Of a DNA stretch of 64,000 nucleotides, positions 53,740 to 64,000 are shown piece by piece. Below the pieces are notes generated by a model. The model did not search any database, was not told where the DNA came from, and saw nothing but the letters and a program-made list of their open reading frames with translations. Within the stretch, counting starts at the first letter, position 1. Each line of letters begins with the position of its first letter. Position numbers and translations under genes: made by a program. The DNA is from Falsiroseomonas algicola (GTDB lineage Bacteria > Pseudomonadota > Alphaproteobacteria > Acetobacterales > Acetobacteraceae): NCBI RefSeq assembly GCF_011040385.1, contig NZ_JAAIKB010000002.1, positions 558,001 to 622,000 on the forward strand, read 5' to 3'.

Positions 53740-54911
53740 GCAGCACCGCTGCGGAGCAGCCCAAGAGCCCTGTCGCGGCACGGCCCGGCGCGGCCGAGCC
53801 CTGGCGCGACCCGGCCGCTGATCCGTTCCTGCGGATCGAGGGGGTGACGAAGCGATTCGAGGGCTACGTGGCCCTCGATGCTGTCACCCTGCCCATCTAC
53901 CGCGGCGAGCTCTTCGCCCTGCTCGGCGCCTCCGGGTCGGGGAAGTCGACGCTGCTGCGCTGTCTTGCCGGCTTCATCGAACCGGATGCCGGCCGGATCG
54001 TACTGGACGGCCAGGATCTGGCGGGCGTGCCGCCCTATGAGCGCCCGATCAACATGATGTTCCAGTCCTACGCGCTGTTCCCGCACATGACGGTGGCGCA
54101 GAACATCGGCTTCGGGCTGCGTCAGGAAGGCGCGTCGAAATCCGTCATCGCCGACCGGGTGGCGGAGATGCTGGCGCTGGTCCGGATGGAAGGCTTCGGC
54201 GGCCGCAAGCCCGCGGCGCTGTCCGGCGGCCAGAAGGCGCGCGTCGCCCTGGCGCGGGCGCTCGCCAAGCGCCCGAAGCTGCTGCTGCTGGATGAACCGC
54301 TCTCTGCGCTCGACAAGAATCTGCGGGAGGCGACGCAGTTTGAGCTCGTGAACATCCAGGAACGCACCGGCACCACCTTCGTCATCGTCACCCATGACCA
54401 GGAGGAGGCGATGACGATGGCGACCCGCCTTGCGGTCATGGACCGGGGCACGCTGGCGCAGGTCGGCACGCCCGGCGAGGTCTATGAATTCCCGAACAGC
54501 CGCTTCACCGCCGAATTCCTCGGCACCGCCAACATCCTGGAAGGCGTCGTCGAGGCGGCGGACGACCAGGCGACACGCATCGGCAGTTCCGAACTCGATT
54601 TCGACATCCTGGCGGAGCCCGGGGCGCTGAAGCCCGTCGGCAGCCGCGCCTATGTCGCCATCCGGCCGGAGCGCATGCGGATCGAGCGGACCGACGCAGC
54701 GACGCCGCTCGGCGACAACCGCCTGGTCGGGCGCGTCCGGGACATCGCCTATTTCGGGGACTTCTTCATGTATTACGTCGTCCTCGACAACGGGAAGGAG
54801 ATCCGCGTCAGCCAGCCCAACCTTCGGCGCATGACGGCGCGGCCGGTGGATTGGGAGGACCGCGTCGCGGTGACCTGGGATGCCGAGGCGAGCATGGTGC
54901 TGCCTGAATGA
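53736..54911 (+). CDS. potA: Polyamine ABC transporter, ATP-binding protein
   Basis: A 391-residue ATPase. Walker A is GASGSGKS (about residue 66), the Q-loop lies in MFQSYALFPHMT, the signature is LSGGQKAR, Walker B is LLLLDEP and the switch is VTHDQEEA. The C-terminal TOBE domain (VAIRPERMRIERT; DIAYFGDFFMYYV) is that of PotA/PotG. It starts at GTG inside a GTGA overlap with potF, and its stop overlaps the potB start (ATGA), so the four genes form one operon. Confidence 0.95.
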   Translation: MSSTAAEQPKSPVAARPGAAEPWRDPAADPFLRIEGVTKRFEGYVALDAVTLPIYRGELFALLGASGSGKSTLLRCLAGFIEPDAGRIVLDGQDLAGVPPYERPINMMFQSYALFPHMTVAQNIGFGLRQEGASKSVIADRVAEMLALVRMEGFGGRKPAALSGGQKARVALARALAKRPKLLLLDEPLSALDKNLREATQFELVNIQERTGTTFVIVTHDQEEAMTMATRLAVMDRGTLAQVGTPGEVYEFPNSRFTAEFLGTANILEGVVEAADDQATRIGSSELDFDILAEPGALKPVGSRAYVAIRPERMRIERTDAATPLGDNRLVGRVRDIAYFGDFFMYYVVLDNGKEIRVSQPNLRRMTARPVDWEDRVAVTWDAEASMVLPE

Positions 54912-55789
54912 AGGGGCGGCTCGGCCGCGCCCTGGTGCTGGCGCTTCCCTGGAGCTGGATGGCGCTGTTCTTCGTGGTGCCCTTCGTGATCGTGCTGACG
55001 ATCGCCTTCGCCGAACCCAGCGAGGGCCTGCCGCCCTACACGCCGCTGTGGCGCTGGACGGAGGAAGGGGGGCCGATCATCCAGCTGAACCTGGCGAATT
55101 TCCGCCTGTTCCTGGAGGATCCCTTCTACCTGGAGGCGGGCCTGCGGAGCCTTCGCGTCGCCGCCGTTTCCGCCACGCTCTGCCTGCTGGTCGGCTACCC
55201 CATGGCGCTGGCCATCGCCCGGGCGCCGGAACGCTGGCGGACCCTGCTGCTGATGCTGGTGATCCTGCCCTTCTGGACCTCCTTCCTGCTGCGCATCACC
55301 GCCTGGATCGGCATCCTGCAGGACCAGGGCTGGCTGAACGGGGCCCTGCTGGCGCTCGGCGTCATCCAGGAACCGCTGCAGCTGCTCTACACCGACATCG
55401 CGCTCTATCTCGGCGTCACCTACTGCTACCTGCCCTTCATGGTGCTGCCGCTCTACGCCACGCTCTCCAAGCTGGACCCGGCGCTGCTGGAGGCGGCGGA
55501 GGATCTGGGCGCCAGGCCGTCCCGGGCCTTCCTCCAGGTGACGCTGCCGCTCTCCATGCCCGGGGTGGTCGCGGGGTTCCTGCTGGTCTTCATTCCGGCC
55601 GTCGGGGAATTCGTGATTCCCGAGCTGCTGGGCGGGCCTGATGCGCAGCTGGTCGGCCGCGTGCTCTGGATGGAGTTCTTCCAGAACCGGGACTGGCCGC
55701 TGGCCTCCGCCCTGGCGGTCGTGCTGCTGCTGCTGCTGGTGGCCCCCATCGCGATCTTCCAGGCGCGCGCTGCGCGGGAAGCGGCGTGA
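54908..55789 (+). CDS. potB: Polyamine ABC transporter, permease
   Basis: A 293-residue inner-membrane permease with about six membrane segments (LPWSWMALFFVVPFVIVL; TLLLMLVILPFWTSFLL). The EAA coupling loop is EAAEDLGARPSRAFLQVTLP. It matches PotB/PotH in length and order and pairs with PotC below. Confidence 0.94.
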   Translation: MKGRLGRALVLALPWSWMALFFVVPFVIVLTIAFAEPSEGLPPYTPLWRWTEEGGPIIQLNLANFRLFLEDPFYLEAGLRSLRVAAVSATLCLLVGYPMALAIARAPERWRTLLLMLVILPFWTSFLLRITAWIGILQDQGWLNGALLALGVIQEPLQLLYTDIALYLGVTYCYLPFMVLPLYATLSKLDPALLEAAEDLGARPSRAFLQVTLPLSMPGVVAGFLLVFIPAVGEFVIPELLGGPDAQLVGRVLWMEFFQNRDWPLASALAVVLLLLLVAPIAIFQARAAREAA

Positions 55790-56589
55790 CCATGCGGCGC
55801 GCTGCCCGCCTGGCCGTGCCGCTCGGCATCGGCTTCGCCTTCCTCTACCTGCCCATCCTGTTGATGGTGCTGTTCTCCTTCAACGACAGCCGGCTGGTGA
55901 CCACCTTCACCGGCTTCTCCACGCGCTGGTATGTCGCGCTATGGGAGAACGAGGCGCTGATGCAGGCGGCGGGCCTGTCGCTCCGCATCGCCGCCGTCTC
56001 GGCCACCATGGCGACGGTGCTCGGCGTGATCGCGGGCTTCGCCCTGGCGCGAATGGGCCGTTTCCGCGGCCGCACCGCCTTCGCCGGCGCCATGGCCGCG
56101 CCGCTGGTGATGCCGGAGGTGATCACCGGCCTGTCGCTGCTGCTGATGTTCGTCGCCATGGAACAGGCCTTCGGCTTTCCGGCAGGGCGGGGGGCGGACA
56201 CGGTGGCGATCGCCCATGCGACCTTCGGCGCGGCCTATGTGGCGGTGGTGGTGCAGGCCCGGCTGGCCGATTTCGACACCAGCCTGGAGGAGGCGGCGAT
56301 GGACCTGGGCGCCAGGCCGTGGAAGGTCTTCTTCCTGATCACCCTGCCGCTGACCGCCCCCGCCATCGCCGCGGGATGGCTGCTGGCCTTCACCCTCTCG
56401 CTCGATGACCTGGTCATCGCCAGCTTCGTCTCCGGCCCCGGTGCCTCCACCCTGCCGATGGTCATCTTCTCCGCCGTGCGGCTGGGGCTGACGCCGGACC
56501 TCTATGCGCTGGCGACCCTTCTGGTCGGGCTTGTCGCGGTCGGCCTCGTCATCGCGTCCTGGATCGCCTGGCCTCGCCGCCGCGGCTGA
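55786..56589 (+). CDS. potC: Polyamine ABC transporter, permease
   Basis: A 267-residue inner-membrane permease with six segments (LGIGFAFLYLPILLMVLFSF) and the EAA loop EEAAMDLGARPWKVFFLITL. The GTG at 55786 overlaps the potB stop; ATG 55792 two codons later is equally plausible. It forms the heterodimeric channel with PotB. Confidence 0.94.
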   Translation: MTMRRAARLAVPLGIGFAFLYLPILLMVLFSFNDSRLVTTFTGFSTRWYVALWENEALMQAAGLSLRIAAVSATMATVLGVIAGFALARMGRFRGRTAFAGAMAAPLVMPEVITGLSLLLMFVAMEQAFGFPAGRGADTVAIAHATFGAAYVAVVVQARLADFDTSLEEAAMDLGARPWKVFFLITLPLTAPAIAAGWLLAFTLSLDDLVIASFVSGPGASTLPMVIFSAVRLGLTPDLYALATLLVGLVAVGLVIASWIAWPRRRG

Positions 56590-56633
56590 GAAGGCGCCAT
56601 GCTTTCTCCACAAGCCTGTTCCACACTGCCCGC

Positions 56634-56996
56634 ATGCGCAACGCCGGCCTGATCCTCGCTGCCTGTCTGCTCCTCGGCGCCTGCGCGGAGCGTTGGTCCC
56701 GCCCGGGCACGAGCGAGGCGGAGGCCGACGCGATGGTCGAGGCCTGCCGGAACGAGGCCGCGCTGGCGGTTCCCCCGCACTACGTCTGGCAGATGACCTC
56801 ACCGGCGCGGATCGAACGGGACCGGAATTGCTGGCGGGAGGGGTCGCAGGAGCGCTGCCGGGTCACCGAACGCTACCGGCCCGCCCAGTACTCCCAGGTC
56901 GATATGAACAGCGGGCCACGGGAGGGCTGGCGCCGGACCTGCATGACGGAGCGCGGCTTCACCTTCCAGGGATATCGTCCGCTTCGCCTGGAATAG
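56634..56996 (+). CDS. Small lipoprotein of unknown function
   Basis: A 120-residue protein with a lipoprotein signal (MRNAGLILAACLLLGAC; lipobox LGAC, lipidated Cys17). The mature part has a run of Cys residues (VEACRNEA, RNCWREG, ERCRVTE, RRTCMTE) that suggests disulfides in the periplasm. It lies between the transporter operon and the aminotransferase with small gaps. Family unknown. Confidence 0.8.
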   Translation: MRNAGLILAACLLLGACAERWSRPGTSEAEADAMVEACRNEAALAVPPHYVWQMTSPARIERDRNCWREGSQERCRVTERYRPAQYSQVDMNSGPREGWRRTCMTERGFTFQGYRPLRLE

Positions 56997-57033
56997 AGGC
57001 AACCCGGTGGACGATCCGTGCAGGCGGGTCTAG

Positions 57034-58715
<1,682 letters not shown>

Positions 58716-58769
58716 GCCGCCGCGCTGGCTTGGCTACACCACCGGCCTTCGCACGGGAAAGCACTCACC

Positions 58770-59972
58770 ATGCCCGCTCTCGCCACACGGTTGAACGACA
58801 TCAAGCTGGCCGCCACCGCGGTCATGACCAACCGCGCGCGGGAGATCGCGGCCTCCGGCCAGAAGGTCATCAGCCTGGCGATCGGGGAGCCCAATTTCGA
58901 CAGCCCCCGCCACGCCATCGAGGCCGGCTACCAGGCCGCGCTGCGGGGCGAGACCAAGTACCCGCCGCAGGACGGCACGCGCGCGCTGAAGGAAGCCGTG
59001 CAGCGCAAGTTCAAGCGCGACAACAACCTCGACTACGCGCTGAACGAGATCATGATCTCCAACGGCGGCAAGCAGGTGATCATGAACGCGCTGTTCGGCA
59101 CCTGCGATCCGGGTGACGAGGTGCTGATCCCCGCCCCCTACTGGACCAGCTACGCGGAGATGGCGAAGCTCGCGACGGCCACGCCGGTGACCATCGCCTG
59201 CCCGCAGAACAACGGCTTCAAGCTGCGGCCGGAGGATCTGGACGCTGCCATCACGCCGAAGACCAAGTGGCTGTTCCTCAACTTCCCGAATAACCCGACG
59301 GGCGCCGCCTGTTCTCGCGCGGAGATGAAGGCGCTGGCGGAGGTGCTGCTGAAGCACCCGCATGTCTGGGTGCTGACCGACGACATGTATGAGCACCTCG
59401 TCTATGACGGGTTCGAGTTCTGCACCATCGCGGATGTGGAGCCGCGGCTGAAGGACCGTGTGTTGACGGTCAACGGCGTGTCCAAGACCTATGCGATGAC
59501 GGGCTGGCGCATCGGCTTCTGCGGCGGTCCGAAGAACCTGATCGCCGCGATGGTGAACATGCAGAGCCAGATCAGCGCCGGCACCAGCAGCGTCGGCCAG
59601 GCCGCCGCCATCGCCGCGCTGGACGGGCCGCAGGACGGCGTGAAGGAACGCGCCGAGATCTACCGCCAGCGCCGCAACATGGTGGTGGACATGCTGAACC
59701 AGGCGCCGGGCATCCAGTGCCACAAGCCGGAAGGTGCCTTCTACGTCTTCCCGAATGTCGCGGGCTGCCTCGGCAAGACCAGCAAGGGTGGGCGCAGGAT
59801 CGAGACCGACCTCGACTTCGCCCTGGCGGTGCTGGAGGAAGCCTATGTCGCCACGGTGCATGGCAGCGCCTATGGCATGAGCCCCTATGTGCGCATCTCC
59901 TACGCCACGGATACGGAAAGCCTGCGGGAGGCCTGCACCCGCATCCAGGAGTTCTGCAAAGGCCTGTCGTGA
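58770..59972 (+). CDS. Class I PLP-dependent aminotransferase (aspartate aminotransferase type) 2
   Basis: A 400-residue paralogue of the gene at 57082, colinear with it through the whole length. Same signature motifs: KVISLAIGEPNFDSP, NGGKQVIMNALFGTCDPGDE, NFPNNPTGAAC, Lys239 in [19 protein letters not shown] and VRISYATDTESLREACTR. The substrate-site neighbourhood differs (ATGGKQ versus [14 protein letters not shown] versus NFPNNPTG), so the two may differ in substrate. Its stop overlaps the GTG of the dual GNAT gene. Confidence 0.93.
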   Translation: MPALATRLNDIKLAATAVMTNRAREIAASGQKVISLAIGEPNFDSPRHAIEAGYQAALRGETKYPPQDGTRALKEAVQRKFKRDNNLDYALNEIMISNGGKQVIMNALFGTCDPGDEVLIPAPYWTSYAEMAKLATATPVTIACPQNNGFKLRPEDLDAAITPKTKWLFLNFPNNPTGAACSRAEMKALAEVLLKHPHVWVLTDDMYEHLVYDGFEFCTIADVEPRLKDRVLTVNGVSKTYAMTGWRIGFCGGPKNLIAAMVNMQSQISAGTSSVGQAAAIAALDGPQDGVKERAEIYRQRRNMVVDMLNQAPGIQCHKPEGAFYVFPNVAGCLGKTSKGGRRIETDLDFALAVLEEAYVATVHGSAYGMSPYVRISYATDTESLREACTRIQEFCKGLS

Positions 59973-60967
59973 CCGCGACGCTTCGCCCCGGGCGGGATGA
60001 CGACGAAGCGGGCTTCATCGCGCTGATCGATGCCTGCTGGTCGGAATACCCGAACTGCATCCTGGACGTGGATGCGGAGGTTCCGGAGCTTCGGGCGCTG
60101 GCGACCTATTTCGCGGAGGCCGGCGGCGCGCTCTGGGCCGCGGAGCAGGATGGCCGCCTGATCGGCATGGCGGCGACGCGGCCGCTCAACCAGGACCAGG
60201 CCTGGGAGATCTGCAAGGTCTATGTGAGCGCGGAGGCGCGTGGCACCGGCCTCGCGCACCGTCTCCTCGAAGCGGCGGAGCAGCATGTGCGGGAGGCCGG
60301 CGCGCATCGCCTTGTGCTCTGGACCGATACACGGTTCGAGGCCGCGCATCGCTTCTATGAGAAGCGCGGCTTCGTCCGCCAGGGCTCCATCCGCATCCTG
60401 GACGACATCTCCAACAGCCTGGAGTTCCGCTACACCAAGCCCATCCGCGGCCTGGTGGTGGAAGCGCTGGACGCCGCCGCGGCCGCCAGCGCGGAGCGGC
60501 GCCTGGCGACCCTGCTGGTCGACTGCGTGGCGGAGGGCGCGAGCCTGTCCTACCTGCGTCCGCTCTCGGCCGCCGTGGCGCGGGATGCGTGGCGGCGCGT
60601 GTCGTCGGAGGTCGCGCTGGGCCGGCGGATCCTGCTGGTGGCCTGGCTGGACGGCGTGCTGGTCGGCACCGTGCAACTCGGCCTGGCCACGGAGCCGAAC
60701 CAGCCGCATCGCGTGGATGTCGAGAAGCTGATGGTCGATCCCGCCCATCGCCGCCAGGGCGTGGGCCGGGCGCTGATGCGGCGCGTGGACCAGACGGCGC
60801 GCGGGGTCGCGCGGCGCCTGATGGTGCTGGACACGCGCCGTGGCACGGCGGCGGAGGCGCTGTATCGTGCCACCGGCTGGACCGAGGGCGGCTGCATCCC
60901 CGGCGGCGAGCTGGACGAGGCCATGCAGCCCCGGGACATCCTCTATTTCTGGAAGGCCGTGCCGTGA
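59969..60967 (+). CDS. Tandem two-domain GNAT acetyltransferase
   Basis: A 332-residue protein with two GNAT domains. The first (about 1-160) has VYVSAEARGTGLAHRLLEAA and FYEKRGFVRQGS; the second (about 165-332) has VEKLMVDPAHRRQGVGRALM and LYRATGWTEGGCI. Both keep the acetyl-CoA R/Q-x-x-G-x-G/A loop. GTG 59969 overlaps the aminotransferase stop. Either domain could be catalytic or structural; acceptor unknown. Confidence 0.9.
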   Translation: MTATLRPGRDDDEAGFIALIDACWSEYPNCILDVDAEVPELRALATYFAEAGGALWAAEQDGRLIGMAATRPLNQDQAWEICKVYVSAEARGTGLAHRLLEAAEQHVREAGAHRLVLWTDTRFEAAHRFYEKRGFVRQGSIRILDDISNSLEFRYTKPIRGLVVEALDAAAAASAERRLATLLVDCVAEGASLSYLRPLSAAVARDAWRRVSSEVALGRRILLVAWLDGVLVGTVQLGLATEPNQPHRVDVEKLMVDPAHRRQGVGRALMRRVDQTARGVARRLMVLDTRRGTAAEALYRATGWTEGGCIPGGELDEAMQPRDILYFWKAVP

Positions 60968-61470
60968 TCTCGCCCGACCATGTCCGCCTGATGGCCGCCT
61001 ACAATGCCGAGATGAACCGGCGCCTCTACGCCGCCGCGGACCGCCTCAGCGACGCGCAGCGAAGGGAGGATCGTGGCGCCTTTTTCGGCTCCATCCACGC
61101 CACGCTCAACCACCTCGTCTGGGGCGACACGACCTGGATGTCGCGCTTCGCGGGATGGGAGGCGCCGAAGGGCGGCATCCCCGCCAGCGTGGCGCTGCAT
61201 GAGGACTGGACCGCGCTGAAGGCCATCCGCGCCGAGACGGACAGTCGGATCGAGTCCTGGGCCGCGACGGTCGATCCCGCCTGGCTCGCCGGCACGCTGT
61301 CCTGGTTCAGCGGCGCCATGCAGCGCGACGTGACTCGCCCGACCTGGGTGCTGGTGACGCATTTCTTCAACCACCAGACCCATCACCGCGGCCAAGCCCA
61401 CGCCCTCATCACCGGCTTCGGCGAGAAGACCGGGGATACCGATATCCCCTTCATCCTCCCCTTCGATTGA
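60964..61470 (+). CDS. DinB-like four-helix bundle protein
   Basis: A 168-residue DinB/YfiT-like protein. It has LMAAYNAEMNRRLYAAADRL, a first histidine in HATLNHLVWGDTTWMSRFAG and the paired HFFNHQTHHRGQAHALI near the C-terminus, together forming the three-His metal site. The GTG at 60964 overlaps the preceding stop. Members are metal-dependent thiol transferases or unknown hydrolases. It converges on the dehalogenase gene with a 20-base overlap. Confidence 0.88.
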   Translation: MISPDHVRLMAAYNAEMNRRLYAAADRLSDAQRREDRGAFFGSIHATLNHLVWGDTTWMSRFAGWEAPKGGIPASVALHEDWTALKAIRAETDSRIESWAATVDPAWLAGTLSWFSGAMQRDVTRPTWVLVTHFFNHQTHHRGQAHALITGFGEKTGDTDIPFILPFD

Positions 61471-62341
61471 GGAAGCCCTCCAGCGCGGCCAGCACTTCCT
61501 CCGGCGCTTCCTCCGCGAGGTAGTGGCCTGAATTGACGGGGCCGCCGCTGACCGGCCCGCTGGCGTAGCGCCCCCAGACCTCCAGCGGCTGGTACCAGAC
61601 GCCGACCTTCCCCTTGGCGCCCCAGAGCGCCAGCAGCGGGCATTGCACCTTCTGGCCGGCCTCCCGGCTGGCGCGGTCATGGTCCAGGTCGATGGTGGTG
61701 GCGGCGCGATATTCCTCGCAGATCGCCTCCACCGTGCCGGGCGTGCGCAAGGCGGCCAGGTAGTCGGCACGGGCCTCCGGATGGAAGAAGCCCTTGTCCT
61801 TGGGCTCGCGGGAGGTGTGCATGTCGAACCACTCCTCGACATCCCGCAGGATCAGCCGTTCCGGCTTCGGATGCGGCTGGGCCAGCCAGAACCAGTGATA
61901 GTAGCCCATGGCGAAGGCCATGTCGGTGGTCTCGAAGTGGTGCAGCGTCGGCACGATATCCATGGTGCAGAGCCGCTCCACCGCCGCCGGCCAATCCAGC
62001 GCCATCCGATGCGCGACCCGCGCGCCGCGGTCATGCGCCACCACCTGGAAGCGATCGAAGCCGAGGCCGCGCATCAGGGCCACCATGTCCGCCGCCATGG
62101 CCCGCTTCGCATAGGCCGCATGGTCCGCGGAGACGGGATGCTTGCCGGACAGCCCGTAGCCCCGCAGGTCCGGGCAGACCACGCTGAAGTCCCGCGCCAG
62201 CACCGGGGCCACCTTGTGCCACATGGCATGCGTCTGCGGATTGCCGTGCAGCAGCAGCAGGGGAGGGCCCTTGCCGCCCCGGCGCAGCCGCAGCGCCTGG
62301 CCATCCGCGTCCCGCGTTTCCTCGATGAAGCCCTCGAACAT
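61451..62341 (-). CDS. Alpha/beta hydrolase, haloacetate (fluoroacetate) dehalogenase type
   Basis: A 296-residue hydrolase. It shows LLLLHGNPQTHAMWHKVAPV, DLRGYGLS, the nucleophile Asp104 in VAHDRGARVAHRMALDWP, the His-Trp pair in YYHWFWLAQPHPKP that binds fluoride or halide in fluoroacetate dehalogenases, and the catalytic His in NSGHYLAEEAPEE. The Asp nucleophile excludes an ordinary Ser esterase. It should split a carbon-halogen bond of a haloacetate-like acid. ATG 62341 was chosen from the conserved start; the longer open frame upstream is antisense to another gene. Confidence 0.88.
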   Translation of the reverse strand: MFEGFIEETRDADGQALRLRRGGKGPPLLLLHGNPQTHAMWHKVAPVLARDFSVVCPDLRGYGLSGKHPVSADHAAYAKRAMAADMVALMRGLGFDRFQVVAHDRGARVAHRMALDWPAAVERLCTMDIVPTLHHFETTDMAFAMGYYHWFWLAQPHPKPERLILRDVEEWFDMHTSREPKDKGFFHPEARADYLAALRTPGTVEAICEEYRAATTIDLDHDRASREAGQKVQCPLLALWGAKGKVGVWYQPLEVWGRYASGPVSGGPVNSGHYLAEEAPEEVLAALEGFLNRRGG

Positions 62342-62446
62342 GCCGGCCGCTCCTTCCTGGTGGCGCCAGCCTAGACCGTCGGCGCGGGGCGTTGACCCCC
62401 GCCGCGGCTGCGGCCAGCCTTGCGACAGGAACGGGAGAGAGACGGG

Positions 62447-63364
62447 ATGGAAAGCGGGATCAGCCGGGTCGCCTTCATCGGCATCGGCCGCATGGGCTGG
62501 CCCATGGCCATCAGGCTGCTGCAGGCCGGCTTCACCGTCGCCGTGCATGATGCCGTGCCCGGCCGTGCCGCCGACTTCGCCGTGAAGCATGGCGGGATTG
62601 CCGCGACCAGCGCGGCGGAGGCCGCCGCGGGGGCCGGCGCCGTCATCACCATGCTGCCGACGAGCCGCGAGGTGGCGGAGGTCGTCACCGCCATCCGCCC
62701 GCGCCTCGCCCCCGGCGCCATCATCATCGAGATGTCCTCCGGCGAACCCTCCGCCACCCGTGCCATCGCGCATGACCTGGCGACGCAAAGCATCGCCATG
62801 GTCGATGCCCCGGTCTCCGGCGGCGTCGCACGGGCGGAAACGGGCACCCTCGCCATCATGACGGGCGGCGATGCGGTGCCGCTGGACCGCGTGGATCCGC
62901 TTCTGCGCGCCATGGGCGGCAGCATCACGCGCTGCGGCGATATCGGTGCTGGCCAGGCGATGAAGGCTCTGAACAACCTCGTCAGCGCGGCCGGCTTCCT
63001 GATCAGCGTGGAGGCGCTGCTGATCGGCAGTCGCTTCGGGCTCGACCCCGCCGTGATGGTGGAGGTGCTGAACAACTCCACCGGCATGAACAACAGCACC
63101 CAGCGCAAGCTGAACCAGTTCGTGCTCTCCCGGAAATTCAATTCCGGCTTCGGCCTGGACCTGATGGTGAAAGACCTGTCGATCGCATTGCAGGTGGGGC
63201 GGGAGACGGGGACGCCCGCGCCACTGGCCGCGCAGACGCGGGAATTGTGGGCGGCCGCGGCGTCGCTGCTCGGCCCGGGGCAGGACCACACCGCGGCGGC
63301 GCGGTTCAGTGAGGCGCTGGCGGCCGCCGAACTCGAATCGCCCCAGATCGCGAAGAAGGCGTAG
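62447..63364 (+). CDS. NAD(P)-dependent beta-hydroxyacid dehydrogenase (3-hydroxyisobutyrate dehydrogenase type)
   Basis: A 305-residue oxidoreductase. The Rossmann motif is VAFIGIGRMGWPMAIRLLQA, the substrate loop is DAPVSGGVARAETGTL and the catalytic Lys is in GQAMKALNNLVSAAG. GGGAGAGAG precedes ATG 62447. Substrate could be 3-hydroxyisobutyrate, tartronate semialdehyde or a related acid. It is divergent from the dehalogenase and 4 bases from the MBL gene. Confidence 0.92.
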   Translation: MESGISRVAFIGIGRMGWPMAIRLLQAGFTVAVHDAVPGRAADFAVKHGGIAATSAAEAAAGAGAVITMLPTSREVAEVVTAIRPRLAPGAIIIEMSSGEPSATRAIAHDLATQSIAMVDAPVSGGVARAETGTLAIMTGGDAVPLDRVDPLLRAMGGSITRCGDIGAGQAMKALNNLVSAAGFLISVEALLIGSRFGLDPAVMVEVLNNSTGMNNSTQRKLNQFVLSRKFNSGFGLDLMVKDLSIALQVGRETGTPAPLAAQTRELWAAAASLLGPGQDHTAAARFSEALAAAELESPQIAKKA

Positions 63365-63368
63365 CGCC

Positions 63369-64000
63369 ATGTGGGAAGTCCTGGCGCTGCGCTATGCGCG
63401 GCATGAACGCACCGCGCAGTCCAACTTCATGATGCCGGTGGCGGATGCGCATGACGCCATGCCGATGGACTACTTCGTCTGGCTGCTGCGCGGGCCGGAG
63501 GGTCGCCTCGTGCTGGTCGATACCGGCTTCAGCGAGGAGACGGCGGCGAAGCGCGGCCGCACCATCCTGCGTCCGGTCGGCGATTGCCTGCGCGATGTCG
63601 GCGTCGATCCCGCCGCGATCCAGGATGTGGTCGTGACGCATCTGCACTACGACCATGCCGGCAACCTCGACCTCTTCCCGAATGCTCGCCTGCACATCCA
63701 GGACAATGAGGTCTCCTTCGCCACCGGCCGCCACATGTGCAGCCATTGCCTGCGCCATCCCTTCGAGGTCGAGGACGTCGTCCGCCTGGTCCGCGCCGTC
63801 TATGCGGAGCGCGTGGTGTTCCACGACGGGGAAGCGGAGGTCGCGCCCGGCGTCACGCTGCACGGCGTCGGCGGCCATTCCGGCGGGCTGCAGATGGTCC
63901 GCATCGTGACGGCGCGCGGGCCGCTCGTCATCGCCGGCGATGCCAGCCACTACTACGCCAACATGGCGCGGGAGAATCCCTTCCCGATCGTCTTCGACCT
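63369..64000 (+). CDS. MBL-fold metallo-hydrolase, 3'-truncated by the window
   Basis: The first 210 codons lie in the window. The motif HLHYDHAGNL (HxHxDH) is complete and GGHSGGLQ supplies the third ligand; the aspartate in VIAGDASHYY is the bridging one. The order and the DTGFSEETAAKRGR start resemble N-acyl homoserine lactonase-type enzymes, but other lactonases or hydrolases fit too. It follows the dehydrogenase by four bases and is probably in its operon. Confidence 0.88.
   Translation, partial: MWEVLALRYARHERTAQSNFMMPVADAHDAMPMDYFVWLLRGPEGRLVLVDTGFSEETAAKRGRTILRPVGDCLRDVGVDPAAIQDVVVTHLHYDHAGNLDLFPNARLHIQDNEVSFATGRHMCSHCLRHPFEVEDVVRLVRAVYAERVVFHDGEAEVAPGVTLHGVGGHSGGLQMVRIVTARGPLVIAGDASHYYANMARENPFPIVFD

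Noticed and set aside
62342-63370. Long upstream extension of the dehalogenase frame
   Set aside because: It is antisense to the dehydrogenase gene and lacks any domain; the hydrolase fold begins at 62341.

Overview
The window comes from a high-GC Gram-negative bacterium. Gene content and the strong G/C bias suggest an alphaproteobacterium, probably of the Acetobacteraceae (Roseomonas-like); this is inferred from gene families, since no rRNA is present. Nothing was searched against a database, so all family names rest on motifs read directly and on general knowledge of the families.

Positions 1-29,961 (minus strand) hold one PKS/NRPS operon, read from right to left and running off the left edge. 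It starts with a type II thioesterase and continues with PKS1 (ACP / KS-AT-MT-KR-ACP / KS-DH-ER-KR-ACP), PKS2 (KS-DH*-ER*-KR-ACP-KR), PKS3 (KS-AT-MT-MT-KR*-ACP), PKS4 (KS-DH-KR-ACP), an NRPS module (docking-Cy-A-truncated oxidase-PCP) and a further KS at the edge (* marks a domain with lost catalytic residues). Genes overlap by 4-14 bases, so translation is probably coupled. Only two modules carry an AT. The tandem methyltransferases beside a KR lacking its tyrosine suggest an enol-ether (beta-methoxyacrylate-like) unit, and the Cy-A pair suggests a cysteine-derived thiazoline or thiazole.

Positions 30,231-40,879 (plus strand) hold two small conserved-type proteins, an ABC1/UbiB-like kinase, an RND efflux pair (adaptor and permease), and an unusual group of three paralogues, each joining a TerB-like N-terminus to a COQ4-like C-terminus. 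A small protein resembling the nitrile-hydratase-type leader (NHLP) fold lies inside that group. UbiB/COQ8 and COQ4 both act in ubiquinone biosynthesis, so a link to quinone or other lipid chemistry is possible.

Positions 40,989-47,663 hold a tRNA-Thr(GGT) gene whose 3' end is the left attachment site of a compact 6.6-kb integrative element, bounded by a 26-bp direct repeat. Near each end are matching paired integrase arm-type repeats. The element encodes a tyrosine integrase, an HNH/AP2-like protein, a ParB-like protein, a serine recombinase, small unknown proteins and a membrane-anchored unknown, plus a family of hairpin repeats. It has no phage structural genes.

Positions 47,700-52,282 (minus strand) hold an FNR-type Fe-S regulator and four phage-tail-like genes, including a 785-residue beta-helical tail-spike-like protein, with no other phage genes nearby. 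Positions 52,639-64,000 are ordinary chromosomal metabolism: a polyamine ABC transporter operon, a small lipoprotein, two paralogous class I aminotransferases each followed by an overlapping or adjacent GNAT gene, a DinB-like protein, a haloacetate-dehalogenase-like hydrolase, a 3-hydroxyisobutyrate-dehydrogenase-like enzyme and an MBL-fold hydrolase cut by the right edge.
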